Below are positions 36,071-47,836 of a DNA stretch of 64,000 nt, piece by piece. The translations under genes were made by a program, and so were the position numbers. Location of the stretch: NCBI GenBank assembly GCA_036362985.1, contig JAYGXS010000010.1, positions 6,964,396 through 7,028,395 on the forward strand. Reading direction: 5' to 3'. The number at the start of each line of letters is the position of its first letter. Position 1 is the first letter of the stretch. The notes beneath the pieces are model-generated. The model saw only the letters and a program-made list of their open reading frames with translations, did no database searches and was not told the DNA's origin. Source of the stretch: Ligula intestinalis. Its lineage: Eukaryota; Platyhelminthes; Cestoda; Diphyllobothriidea; Diphyllobothriidae.

Positions 36071-36113
36071 GTAAGTTAAGTTAAACCGTAGGTTTTTGGC
36101 AGATTTAAATCAC

Positions 36114-36285
36114 CTGGAGTGCCCGAATTGTAAAAAAGATTCAAGTTATCGATTAACGTCGAACCCAGACAAGACGGAATGGCTGAACTTCCATCCCTCG
36201 TGTCGAACTTCGGCACGCTGCATGTTTTGCTGTATAAATCACTTGCACCTGCGTTGGAAGCTGCGTTAGGCTGTGCATTACCCAT
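36114..36285 (-). CDS. Candidate first coding exon with Met-Gly-Asn start
   Basis: The ATG at 36283-36285 (gtcATGG context) opens 57 codons plus one base: MGNAQPNAASNAGAS, then KFDTRDGSSAIPSCL, then DNLNLFYNSGTP, ending CCAG before GTGATT, an acceptable donor. Without splicing the frame continues to a TAA at 36076. Met-Gly-Asn is the classical start of an N-myristoylated peripheral membrane protein. Composition is protein-like and GC-richer than the neighbours. The product is not recognised. Downstream exons should lie below 36 kb on the minus strand. Confidence 0.4.
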
Positions 36286-36365
36286 GACTCGCATTTTTAC
36301 TTGCAATATAGCATATTTAATGGCATTTTTCGTCTTAGGCACGAATGTTACTTTCTGCTATTAAG

Positions 36366-37415
36366 AAATAGTTCTGAGAGTTGCTTGCCACTGTGAAGTC
36401 AACAAACTAATTTTAATGAGCAATTTATCGCCAACAAATATAAGCCACTGACGCAACATTTCCTATCAGCGTATTTCTAGTGGCTGAGGCATTATCGCAG
36501 GGGTTTAAGTGAGTAAGACCTGGGCAATTGCGAAATTCAGCTCCAGATCCCTAGGAAAAAAGAAGTCATACTAGGGCAGAGTGGTAGAGACGCCCTATTC
36601 TGTATAGAAGGAAATTGACACTAGGCAATAGGGAGGTGACTGTCAGACGAGTGAGCAGCCGCTGATCGCAGTGCCCGTTTGAAGTGACAAGAGCGTAGGG
36701 GATTGCCGAAAACACAGCGCATGCTTTTTTCCTACAGCCAATCAGGAAATGGTGCAATATGATTGGTTCACATTCTAATGGGGCTAGTGCTAAGACTCGT
36801 GGTAGTAGCTTGACCTTGAGACGCGCGTAGATGGCCGGTGCATGTGCACTCATCAGCGGTGAGCTTTCGAACGAGGTGGTATGCACGGAATGAGTAACCA
36901 CAGTGTCATGACGTTCTTTCCTATGACTGTACCTTTCGAATTGCTTTTCGCATCAGCTTCAGCATGGTGTCATTGCTCTGAGAGGCCAGCCTGACGTATC
37001 TACATTACAAAAAACATTTATCACGGTAAGCAGGGCTACTTGTCATGTTTGACCTGTGTCCTATTCAATTACCTAAAGCAAGATGGATATTCCAGGTTGA
37101 AAGAGTTACCAATATCAGTTGAAAGACAGGGTACCTGCCTGGGGTCATTTGCATTTTTTATCTGCTGCATTTGACTGCAAAGTGAACTAACGAACGAAGT
37201 CACTACTTGTTCTGTTAGGCACACCTTACAATCGCGTCACACGTTATCGGATCAGCCGATATTTCCTACAAGGATGAGCTGGAACTAGCTGTACTACTGC
37301 AAATTTGCGCTAGTGTTTGAACAACATCTTGGACACCTGCGCGATTTCCGTACGCGCTGTCTACACAGAGTCGATGATTTGCCAATACAAGCGAACATCT
37401 GTATCCCAGAAAGCG
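36366..37415. other. Spacer with a CCAAT-containing GC-richer block
   Basis: About 36600-36900 holds cagccaatcagg and a nearby attggtt (inverted CCAAT) and is GC-richer, so it could be promoter-like or part of a repeat. No TATA box or start site is clear. The 111-codon minus frame over it is not recognised. Confidence 0.3.
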
Positions 37416-37419
37416 ATTA

Positions 37420-38985
37420 AAAAGAAGAAGAAGACTCAATCGCTGGGTCTATATGTTTATTTGCCTGACGTTTCGATATCCATTGCGGATTCATCATCAG
37501 AGACATGAGTAGCAGAAAGGCTAAGTATGCACAGACGTTTGCAGTATTTATAGGACACAGTCATTACGGCAAGGATACAGCGACAATTCACGCTACTTGT
37601 CTTCTTGTGCATGGACTGCTTGTTGGACGGCACGCGGGCTCTGACCTGTTGAACTTTCTTCACGGGCGGTGAGCTAGGGCATGATGATTGCTCGGCCGTC
37701 TGGCTCCCCGGTGTTGGCGTACGATTAGGCGGTGGCCTGCCCGTTCCTCAAGTGACGGCTTGTTTTGGCCAAATTGAATCTCAGGATTGAATATGGATTG
37801 GGCATATCGTTGCACTTGTTGATGGATTGGGGGCCCGTGAACCATGACTCAAGTAGTTCTCGGCTCACCCGATTGTCACCTCTTGCGAGAATTTTGGCCT
37901 CCTCAAATTTGAAACTGTGGCCGGGTCTCGTCGAATAAGCCGTAACTAGGGAATTGGCATCATTTCGCTGCACTGCAGCCGCGTGTTCGTCAATTCGCGT
38001 TTTGAGAGGTCTGCCAGTTTTCCCGACATAGCAGCTTTGACCGCAGCTGCACCAGATCCTTTAGACGACCCCAGATGTTTCTTGCCGTGGCAGTGGGTCT
38101 TTTTGCTTCATTGTCTGACGACTTATGGTTGCCTCCGGCCTGTGTGCGACTCCCAGTCCATGTGGTGCGAGAAGGCGGCCGGCTACTTCCGATACGTTTT
38201 TGGCATGCGGGATCGAACGCCAAATCTTGGAATCGGTGCGCTTTCGTTGGCCAGCTCGTTTGCGCAGGCAGTGGGTGACGAAGTTGCGCGGGTAGCCATT
38301 TTCTCTGAACACCCATCGGAGGTATTCTACCTTGACAACTTTGTCTTCTTTTTCGTTGCAGTGCGTCTCAACACGCCGATAGAATGTTTTTACGCAACTG
38401 CATTTTTGGCTGATTGGGTAGTTGCTGTTGTAATTCAGTACTTGCATCGTGCTTGTCGCTTTCCTGAATACTTTAGTCTTTAGACCACCACAATTTTTTC
38501 GACAGATGAAAACATCAAGAAAGGCCAGCTGGTTGTTCCCTTCTTCCTCCATCGTAAATTGGATGTCCGGGAGCACGCTGTTGAGACGTTCCTTGAACGT
38601 AAGCACCTGATGCTGTTCGATGACGACGAATGTGTCATTCACATACCGAGCCCAGAATTTTGGTCTGTGGTGTTGGAAAGCCAGTGACTCTAGCCGCTGC
38701 AGGACCGACTCGGCTATGAGTCCCAAAATCAATGAACCCATCGATGTCCCCTTCACCTGCTCAATGATCGTTCCGTCAAACGTAAGTAAGTTATGAGACA
38801 GAACTTCAGAAGCTGTGTGATTTCCGCGTATCCCAGGTGATTCTCCATCTCTTCGTATTTGTTTCGTAAGAGAAGTTCGACAGGTTTGATTGCCAAATCC
38901 TGAGGGATAGAAGTAAAAAGAGACGTGACATCGAAAGCAACCATGGTGTCACTTGGCAAGAGACTAACCCCTTTAAGTTTCTCTA
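37420..38985 (-). mobile_element. PLE copy A: most of RT, GIY-YIG and terminus
   Basis: Read from 38985 down, it begins inside the reverse transcriptase (LKGVSLLPSD, then the motif A region MVAFDVTSLFTSIP). One T is missing near 38797, which shifts the frame. The thumb follows, with FWARYVNDTFVVI as motif C, where the usual YVDD is YVND. Then comes the linker (RLLAPHGLGVAHRPEATI) and GIY-YIG (GVV-stop-RIWCSCGQSCYVGKTG, then KTRIDEHAAAV). The first Tyr codon is now TAA. The C-terminal domain ends at 37725. The 3' non-coding region and terminus reach about 37420 with a tail of agcgattgag and cttcttcttc. The substitution in motif C alone should abolish polymerase activity. Confidence 0.85.
37461..37505 (-). 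ncRNA. Hammerhead-like core in PLE copy A terminus
   Basis: On the minus strand: CTGATGA (37494-37500), a short hairpin built on ATCC / GGAT, GAAA (37471-37474), then CGTCAGGCAAATAAAC. It is nearly identical to the plus-strand motif at 39842-39871. PLE pseudo-LTRs are known to carry hammerhead motifs. The closing helix and cleavage dinucleotide are not obvious to me. Confidence 0.5.
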
Positions 38986-39925
38986 TCGGCGTGTTGAGAT
39001 GCAAAGCAGCGAAGAAGCAGACAAAGTTGCCGAAGAAAAATACCTTCGATGGGTGTTCAGAGAAAATGGCTACCTGCGCAAACGAGTTGGCCAACAAAAG
39101 CGCACCGATTCCAAGACTTGGCGTTCGATCCCGCATGCCAAAAACGTATCGGAAGCAGTCGGCCGCCTTCTCGCACCACTTGGATTTGGAGTCGCACACA
39201 GGCCAAAGGCAACCATAAGGCGTCAGATAATGAAGCCAAAAGACCCAATGCCACGGCAAGAAACATCTGGGGTCATCTACAGGATCTGGGGCAGTTGCGG
39301 TCAAAGCAACTATGTCGGAGAAACTGGCAGACTTCTCAAGACGCGAATTGCCGAACACGCGGCTGCAGTGCGGTGAAATGATGCCAATTCTCAAGTTGTG
39401 GCTCGTTCGACGAGACCCGGCTACACCATCAAATTTGATGAGGCCGAATTTTTTCGCAAGAGGTGACAATCAGGTGAGCTGAGAACTACTTGAGTCATGG
39501 TTCACGGGCCCCCAATCCATCAACAAGTGCAACGATTTGCCCAATCCATATTCAATCTTGAGATTCAATTTGGCCAAAGCAAGCCATCACTTGAGGAACG
39601 GGCAGGCCACCGCCTCATCGTACGCCAACACCGGGGAGCCAGACTGCTGAGCAATCATCATGCCCGAGCTCACCGCCCGTGACGAAAGTTCAACAGGTCA
39701 GAGCCTGCGTGCCGTCCAGCAAGCAGTCCACGCACAAGAAGACAAGTAGCGTGAATTGTCGCTGTATGCTTGCAGAAATGACTGTGTCCTATAAATACTG
39801 CAAAAGTATGTGCATACTTAACCTTTCTGCTGCTCATGTCTCTGATGACGAATCCGCAACGGATATCGAAACGTCAGGCGAATAAACATATTGTCCCAGC
39901 GATTGAGTTTTTTTCTTCTTCGCAG
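38980..39925 (+). mobile_element. PLE copy B: 5'-truncated, head to head with copy A
   Basis: Starts at ctatcggcgtgttgag, immediately next to the 5' end of copy A. It encodes the distal linker, with the segment between ENGY and RKRVGQ shorter by about 9 codons than in copy A. Then comes an intact-looking GIY-YIG core, GVIYRIWGSCGQSNYVGETG, with TRIAEHAAAV. A TGA at 39374-39376 and a frameshift near 39450 end the frame. The 3' region (39497-39780) matches copy A, and the terminus at 39842-39920 ends agcgattgag plus a T/C-rich tail. The first Cys of the usual CSC is Gly. Confidence 0.85.
39842..39890 (+). ncRNA. Hammerhead-like core in PLE copy B terminus
   Basis: CTGATGA at 39842-39848, hairpin ATCCG / CGGAT with loop CAA, GAAA at 39868-39871, then CGTCAGGCG and AATAAAC. 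Box sequences and spacing fit a hammerhead core. CTGATG and CGTCAG can alternatively pair with each other (one G-U), so a simple hairpin is a rival reading. Confidence 0.5.
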
Positions 39926-40535
39926 AGTCGATAATTGAACATAGAAGGGGCGCCAATTGTGCATTAATTGGCTGAATGATCCCACTTTTAGGGAAAATTT
40001 GATAACTTTTCCCTCAGCTGTTAAGGTTGAACAAGGAAGAATAATATGTGGGGTTCCGCTTTAGTAAGCTTAATGTGGTAGTGTGTTCCATATACACACT
40101 AAGGGTCGCATAACGACAATTCCTTTGAAACAACATCACATTGACAAAAAACACCATATTTGTATGATACGCGGCCAGTTGTAATATGGGTTCCATGGAT
40201 GAGGCATACGAAGCTAAGGAAAGCGAATTAAAAAAATAAACAAATGAAAGTGAAAGTTAGGTAAACCAAATTAAACTGTCGAAACGAATAGTTATACAAT
40301 TAAAAATAAACCTAAAACTAAAGTAAACCTAAATTTTCAACGATAGTTTAAGTTTTGCACCCCATATACCCCTAATCCCAGCATTTTCAACAGAAATCGT
40401 GGTTATGGTGTTTAGGTGGGTAGGAACTTAGGATAGGCAGTGACTGCTGTTTGCATTTTATTTAATCGTACTTAGCTATGTCATGGTTTAAATTATTTTG
40501 GAGTTATCCGATTGTCAAAATTTAGGTTTCTTGAA
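39926..40535. other. AT-rich spacer
   Basis: Nothing supported. The last part (about 40250-40540) may be a decayed partial unit of the following tandem repeat. Confidence 0.4.
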
Positions 40536-40539
40536 ATTT

Positions 40540-42950
40540 GTTGAAAAGGATGGTTTGGATGTGGTCTACTTAAACGTACCTGCCCTCTAATTTGCCATTC
40601 TAGAGTAACATTAGCAGAGTCCACCGCGTGAAGCGCCACGCACAATTTCTATTTATGTACCGAACAACTTTCTCCCAGTGGCCACAGGAAACAATTAAAC
40701 TTCATGTTTTCACTCTACACTAACTTCTACAAATTGCCTTCACTGCTTATCTAATTTACATACCCCCAACACCCCTAGAAGGACCATTTCCGTTGGACAG
40801 AATTATTTGACTTTGGGTATGTAAGGTGCCTTACGTCCTTTGCGCCTTAATCAAAGTAAAGTTAAGCTGATTTGACAGAGTTAGAGAAAACTTAAACAAA
40901 TAAAACTAAATAATCAAGTAAAACCTCAATTAAAACTGAGTTAAAATAAAATAAAATTCAAACTAATAACAACTGAAACTAAACTTAAAACATGACTGAA
41001 GTTCTACAAAAGAATACGTCGGAAGTTATGTATAGTAAACTACGGCGTTGTTTATAAGGAATCCTTACAATGCACTGCTTAAAAATCACGAAAGAAAAAG
41101 GTTCAAACCGGTGACAGAAGTATTTAAAACATGAGCGATGCATTAAAACCTTGTACCATTTTTGTTTTTTGTTTATTATTGCAACTTCCTTGGCAAGGAG
41201 CATCAAAAAATTAATTAGTTTGGTCGACTGACTTTTTTACCAAACACGGCAGTCGTACATAAATCACTCAAAAAGTAGCCTACAGTGGTTTTTGTCTGCT
41301 AGAAGGACAGAATCCGACCGTTGAATAAAGCAGTCTGCATACAGCCTGTTTTTTTCGAAGCACCCAATACTGGCGATGTTTACCTTTTGCACCTGATATG
41401 TTGCTGGCTCGTAAATAACGAGTTGAAACCACCTCGTGATGCTACTATGCCTATTTTTCGAACCAACAGAGGCTTTCACACGGAGCTTTACAGACGCTGT
41501 TTATGGGAAACACTTCCTCTAAGAGAAAAGCACCTTGTGGGACACAGTCTGAAACTGTCCATATCCGCGAAAGTAAACTGATTTGATGCACGTTGGTCCC
41601 CTCCACTGACCTCGTAACCAGCCTCTGCCTGTGGTTGCCATTTTCGTCATTGAATAAAAGTCATAAGAGCGAAGAGAAAGACAAACGAGCAGATGTCCAT
41701 AACGTTTGCATCAAAAATTCCTTGAAACTACAAATTCCGCTTAGGTGGTGGTCTGCTTCAACGTAACTGAGGTTTAGTTTACCATTCTGGCGTTAAATGT
41801 CTATTGGCTGGCGTGTGAAACTCCGCGTACACCTTCAATTTACTTGCGGAACAACACCCCCAAGGGCCGCGGGAAAAACATTTAACTACATTTTTCCACT
41901 TTACACGAACTTGTGCAAATTCCCCTCAATGGCTATCTGTTTGACCTACCAGCCAAGCCCATTTAACGACCATTTCCGTAGAACAAAATTCTGAGACTAG
42001 GGGTATAAAAGGCGCCCTTCTTAAACAACCTTTGCCCAGAAAGCAAAGTATCGTAAAACTGATTTGACTGAGTTAAAGTGAACATAAACAAATAAAACTA
42101 AATAATCAACTAAAAACTGAAACAAAACTGAGCAAAAATAAACTAAAGTAAAATTAAAACTAGGAAAAGCTGGAATTAATCTAAAAACTTGACTGACGTA
42201 CAACAATGGAATACGTTATGTATAAAAGAGACTATGGTGTTGTTTCAAAGAATCCCCTAAAAGAGAAAAATTGAAACCTGTGACACAAATAGTCTAAGCG
42301 TGATGCTCGAATAACAGTGTATTTTTTATTTTTTTTATTTTAAGTTTTTGCAACTTACTTGGCAAGCAGCGGCAAAACATAAATTAATTTGTTCAAGTGA
42401 ATTTTCTAACAAAACCCTAGAACTCGGACATCAATCACTCATAAGGTGGCCTACAGTGGTGTCTTACCTGCTAGACGGAGAGAATCTGACCCAGAAAACG
42501 CCCAAGCCGTAAGCAACTGGATATGATTTATGCGCACTTATGGTACGGCCTCGTACTTCAGCAGTTGGATAAAGCAGTATGTAAACAGTTTGCTTTCTCG
42601 AAGCACTCAATACCGGCGATGTTGACCTTTTGCACCTGATATGCTGCTGCCTATCAGACAGCAAGTAAATGACTATTCTTTTTGTTCCTATGTCTATTTT
42701 TCGTACCAACAGTGGCGTTCACATGGAGCTTTGCAGACACTGTTTATGGGAAACACTTCCTCTAAGGCGCAGGGGGAGGGGGCTATTGGACAACAGTCTG
42801 CAACTGCCCACATCTGCGGTTGCAAACGCATCTGCCGTGCGTTGGTCCACTCCACAGACATCGTTCGTAGTCCTGCCTGTGGTTTCCAACCTCGTTTTAA
42901 CCGCATCCAAACGTATTTAAATATCAATTAAAAGATTGAACAGTATGAAA
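40540..42950 (+). repeat. Tandem duplication, unit about 1.2 kb
   Basis: Unit 1 40540-41745 and unit 2 41746-42950. Ordered matches include ccatttccgt-ga-agaatt, acaaataaaactaaataatcaa, ttgcacctgatatg-tgctg, tgtttatgggaaacacttcctctaag, and tgcctgtggtt-cca. Frames of 81-96 codons in unit 2 (42641-42931) are not conserved in unit 1, so I call no gene. Confidence 0.7.
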
Positions 42951-45245
42951 AAACTAGCAAACGTCCATAATTTTGCAAAACACTGTACAGCTATGGCATA
43001 TCTTTCATTTATGATACAGCCTAGAATTCATGTAGCAGGCTGACATGTGCGAAAGATTGATGCTCTCTTGGAAATTGGCAATGAGTAAGGTTGCAATATA
43101 AATTATCGTGAAGTCTAATCTGATACCAGTTCGGTCCCGAAAGGAGGCCCGCTAATTGACGAGCTTCAACCTGACCACTAACGAAAAAGTGGCTAGTTCA
43201 GCAGTATGCATTTGTATCATTTACTTGACCTTCTTTCTAAATACAATTATATTTTACAAAAAATATGCACGAAAAAATTCTTCGGTATCTTTTGGGTTAA
43301 AAAAGTTTCTGACTTGCCGCATTGTTTTGAGATCTACTGACTGCTACAACTGAATTCTAAGTTTGCAAGACGGCGCGCTTAATACATCCTCTTGAAAAAA
43401 ACTTGTCGCCTACGTTTAGAGAAAAAAGTCACATAATTTTCTAAAAATATTGCAAAAAAATTGCATTATTTATTATAAACATTATGTGCAGCATGCATTC
43501 ATAGACGGATACGATGCGCTATAAATCAACACCTCACAATCAAAAAACGTATGATTAGAATTTTTTTAAACCGAAAGATACCCTTTCAGAAAGAATAACA
43601 TTTTAAGAAGGCCTACTTTTCTACTAACGGATTACAATGAATATTTTTTCACTTATGTTTTCTTAAGATTACATTTGATTTTATAAATAATTGATAAAAA
43701 TGAATACATCTTAAGCAGCCACTTTTAATGGCTCATTCGTTTTACTAGCGTTACGAACGAAGCTCGCTAAAAAACCACTTTCGTATCGAGACTAAAATGG
43801 TTTCAAAATATTGCAAATTATTGCAACGTAACTCAATGCCGATTCGCGAAAAGCGTATCAATATTTCACATAAGTTGGCAGTTAACATCAACTTAAGGCC
43901 TTACTACATTTACATGGTTTTGGCGACCGTCTATCCTAAGCATTAACAACGTTAATTATATTCTGTGAGAGGATACGGTGGAGTGAGATAATTAAAGTCC
44001 CCAACACCAACTTTAGAAAAGAAAACGCTTTTGCTTAAAGTAACCTTTCACGGCGATGCGATAGATGAGCTCCTAAAAAGAGGCCTTAAGCAAGTCCGCT
44101 CACGAACTTTCCCAACAGCGAGAATTCAGCTACTATTCTCAACCAACCCGCGCATACATGGCGAAGGTAAGAATAGTTTGCCAGTTCGGACAACCTCCAT
44201 ATGTGCCTAAACTGGTCCAAAATAGTTTCGACGTTGATAAAAGCCTAACTCTTAAATGGTTTCCATGTTCGTGCAAGAATTTCCAATTGACCGGTCGAAA
44301 TACCAATTGTTGGAAAACTCGTACCGCATATCCTTAAACCTTATTCAGTACACAAAGAGAAAAAGGTTATGCCCGAAATAATTCAAGATGGTTTTGAGGG
44401 TTTTTTTGCCAAAATGGGTATTCTTATTGATGTATTACTAAGAAAGACAGCCAAAACTCCTAATGCTAATAGGCGAGAGGAAATGCGTTTCCATCAGCGG
44501 CCCATTTTAAGTGCGTGCTATGCAAACTTCCAAGAAGGCCCCCGAAACAGATGTTCGTGTCTATTGGCATCCCATACGGAGAGATAAATGACAACCTGAT
44601 ATGTGAGCATATATTTCATCACCCTCTTTTGCTTTATTGAGTATATTCAAAAAGCGAAAGCCTTTTATTCAGTAAAATCGCAATTAAGCTTGTGTAGAGA
44701 AATGGACATTAATTTTGGCAAAATTTGGAGAAGTGTGATATCGAATAAATGTCGTATGCTACCACCTTTGACAGAACCAAACTCCGTATTAATGTGCATT
44801 ATGCCAGGCTGGGTAGTAAAAAGGATTCAGGGAAAATAACTTTAAAAAAAAACGTTTAACAGTTGTAAATAAAAGACATAAATATTGAAAATCATCCATT
44901 GCATGGCAATGGAAAGCCACGCAACAATTAAAAAAGAAAATTAAACTATACTGCTCTCAATCCTGCTTTCAACTTTGTTAGTGGTGTTTCTTGATAACAT
45001 GAACAGGAGGGTAGGGAAATCACTGTGAAAAATCTTGTCCGCATGGGCGAAGCGTCGTAAGCGAGACTTGTGGGCCAAAAACATCAACGCCCTCTGTCTG
45101 TTTTGTCCTTGTTTAGCGCGAGCGTTGACCATAGGCTGAAGGAACCCCTTAGCGAAGTACAGTATATATGATATTGATCAATACTTAAATTTAATGCACG
45201 AACAGGGTTGACACATGCGCAGGTTGCATGGTATTTATAGTTCAT
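42951..45245. other. AT-rich spacer, nothing firm
   Basis: The frame at 44369-44587 (starting MPEIIQDGFEGFFAKMG) and the minus frame at 44941-45132 look somewhat protein-like, but have no splice or family support. Confidence 0.4.
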
Positions 45246-45249
45246 ATTG

Positions 45250-45700
45250 GTTTTCCGCGTGTTAGGGCACAGATTAACTCAAAGTGCACGCCGCCCTAAC
45301 GAGGCGTTCCCATGCGAGACCGCCGGTCCACTCACGCAAAGAGCATATAGCGACGCGCAGATCGTGGCGGCGCAGGAACCTAATGTAAGCCAGAAAACCG
45401 GTCCGCATACACACAAAAGTTGCATTGTGTTACGCCATGCCCAGCTACAGCCGGTGGTAGACTAACAGGCCAACTCTCATGACTTACTCAGCCAATGAAG
45501 TCATACCTTTCTTGTGACCACCATCTAATTCGTGTAACCTTGTACATACGCGTTCGCTTGCTTTAAATTATGCTATACTAGGATTCTCGAAGATTTCTAC
45601 TTTAGTCCACTTCTTGTCGTGTACTTTCATTGGGGGCTCACGCGAGGCACAGTTAGATAGCGAATATCACAGTATATGGCCACCGTTACGACAAATTGGC
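45250..45700 (+). repeat. Dispersed repeat R2, copy 2
   Basis: Same blocks as 32500-32910, including acacacaaaagttgcattgtgtta and ttgtacatacgcgttcgctt. It abuts the 3' side of the PLE remnant on the minus strand. Confidence 0.65.
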
Positions 45701-45714
45701 GACATAGTCTCCGA

Positions 45715-46430
45715 ACTCACTGTAACAACCGTTTCCGCACCGCGTGCATGCGATAATTATTTACTTCTTTAGCCACTGTTTTGGTCTTAGATGATGCGGT
45801 GCTGACCTGACACATCGCGTTTGGCTCACTAATGGCCATAATTGCCTTGTCAGCGTCGGATGCGGGCCTGATGATTGTGCGACAGTTATGGACACTGTTG
45901 TCCGAGTTGTTACTTGGAATGCTCCTTCCCACGTGACTGATTCTCTTGCTCAGGAAACATCTCAGTACACCATATGCCAGATCGTTGCGCTTGTTGATGG
46001 ACTGGGGCCTGACAACGATAACTCCAGCAGTTTACGGCTCACGTGGTTGTCAACACTTGCCAGGTCTCGTCAAATTTCCCTTCCATCACAGCGTGCTCGA
46101 CCATTCGCGTCCATACTATGGTGATGGGCGTTGAAAGCGATAAGGAGAACCAGATACAAGACACCGGGTGCTCGATTCCCTCAAAGAACCCGGTCACTGA
46201 TGAGCCGCTCCTGTTCGTGTACCCCAGATGGTTCCTGATCATGGTGTCTGGCCATCTTAGAAGAAGGTGTAGGCTTCCTTTTAGACCGTTGAAGAAGTCG
46301 ACTTGGCGAAAGACCTTGGTGACTGGGTATCTTTAAAGGACGACAAGAAGCACTGAATGTTTTATGCATTCTCACCTTTTTGCCGCAAGTAAAGGAATAA
46401 TAAATGAAAACCTTGTGAAACGCTTCAGTC
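45715..46430 (-). mobile_element. PLE remnant: GIY-YIG region and 3' UTR
   Basis: From 46430 down: a frame with EPSGVHEQERLISD in place of ETSGVVYRIWCSCG, then a scrambled nuclease core (ATGGTCGAGCACGCTGT-like, equal to RMAEHAA). Then the ttgacaaccacgtgagccg block and the cccgcatccgacgctgacaagg 3' segment follow. Frames shift several times. The terminus expected below 45715 is missing, replaced by repeat R2. Confidence 0.6.
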
Positions 46431-46489
46431 AAGAAGTAAGGATTCCAAAAGCCTGCTGTTTCAACTATATCTGCGCGCGACTATGACAA

Positions 46490-46600
46490 TGCTACCATTT
46501 ACTATAATAAAGAATTCCCAACAGATTCCGAAACATCAGGGCAATTAAACTCTTGTTCCAGTGATTGCTTACTCTTCTTCTCATCCTGCAAGTTTTTGAT
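46490..46600 (+). mobile_element. Inverted PLE terminus fragment
   Basis: GAATTCCCAACAGATTCCGAAACATCAGGGCAATTAAAC is the layout, in pieces: hairpin GAATtC / gATTCC, GAAACATCAGG, AATTAAAC, then ccagtgattg and actcttcttctc. It is on the plus strand, on the 5' side of the minus-strand remnant 45715-46430. Confidence 0.55.
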
Positions 46601-47826
46601 TTATATCAAATGAGATTAAAATAACTGACATTTTAAATGTTGGGGTTTCTAACAGGCTACCGATGAATGACGTATCAGTGTGTTTAAACTAGTGCTTGTG
46701 TGCCCCCCTAAACAGGCTGTTTGATAGATACGCTTGATCAACACGAAGACCATATCAGGGTATAGGAGTTGAGGCTATGACGGTTAACCCTAACAGGTAC
46801 AATCTTTTAGGCCTGGTTCCTTAGGAGAAGGGAGAAGTCCTGGGAAGGCAGAGTAGATGGAACGGTATATTTTTTACAGAAGTGTTAGGAGGAAAGTGGC
46901 CAATAGGACTTGCAGGGCGTCCAATCGTTAGACCAATGGGAGAAGGCAGCGTCGCCAACCCCAACGTGCCAAGACGGAATCCCAAGTGTCCGTCAGTGCA
47001 TGAATTGACTATAACGATTTGGGCAACTAACAGGTCAACCAGTTTGGGGCGCCTCAATGCGCCCGGTCGTGCGAGGGTAAAGGTCACGCATTGGTGTGGC
47101 GTTGTACCATCGCGCTGGGAAAAGTACGTGTTATAACCCAGTTACTTCGGCGTCGGCAGTTGCTATAGCCCAGTATTTCCAACCCAACTAGTAGGCCGAA
47201 TAAGGCAAGGGACGGTCCTGATAGGCAATGGCTTTATTCAACCTTATACAAATACTAGGGGCGCGCGTGACTGTCCGGTTCGCTGTGTCCTGCAGGTCCG
47301 TCGGAGTTGTCCGTGTCTGCCGGTCCGTCCGAGTCTGTCAACTCCGGCATATTTATAAGGCTCCGGTCTTTCCAGAATATTCCTAGCGTGTGGCCTGCTG
47401 CCAGACATTCTGGAATAATCTTGACTACGCCCACAGCGCCTGCTATGTGGGTGGTCGTCTGGCTTTCTTGGCTCATGGCATATGCGTAGGCGCTGGCGTC
47501 TGACATGACGGCTTGACGCATTCCGGGTTGCCCTTTTCGCCGACTGCCGTAAGTGCAGGAGGGTTCCTGCCTCCGTAACAGCACGACTGAACGAACAAGA
47601 TATATCCTGGGAGAACACGTCAGTGGCGCCTCGAGTTTGAAGGAGGTGGGCTGTAGAACCACTACAAGGGTACGGCTGGCGTTATTCGGTTTGCATGTGG
47701 AGGTTGGCATGTTGGCATGTGTAGCGGCGGCTTCAGCCACGCCGGTCGTCTGCTCCCGATCCCGACTCCAGTCTTCTTGACCGGGTTTTAACACCGGGTT
47801 TGGAAAGGTGGGGTAGGTTGAAGGAA
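46601..47826. other. GC-rich stretch, open on the minus strand, unclassified
   Basis: 46740-47820 is far richer in GC than the rest of the window. On the minus strand a frame runs from the tandem repeat (48067) to 47255 across the gap, without a domain I know. An AATAAA lies on the minus strand at 47233-47238, just past its stop. It could be an LTR-type element end or a repetitive gene fragment; no LTR boundaries were found. Confidence 0.35.
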
Positions 47827-47836
47827 NNNNNNNNNN

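Noticed and set aside
38983..39469. Upper part of the long minus-strand ORF (38753-39469) over PLE copy B
   Set aside because: This part is the antisense of copy B; only the part below about 38985 is real PLE coding sequence of copy A.
42641..42931. 96-codon ORF with overlapping frames in the 40.5-43 kb tandem repeat
   Set aside because: The frame is not kept in the other tandem unit.
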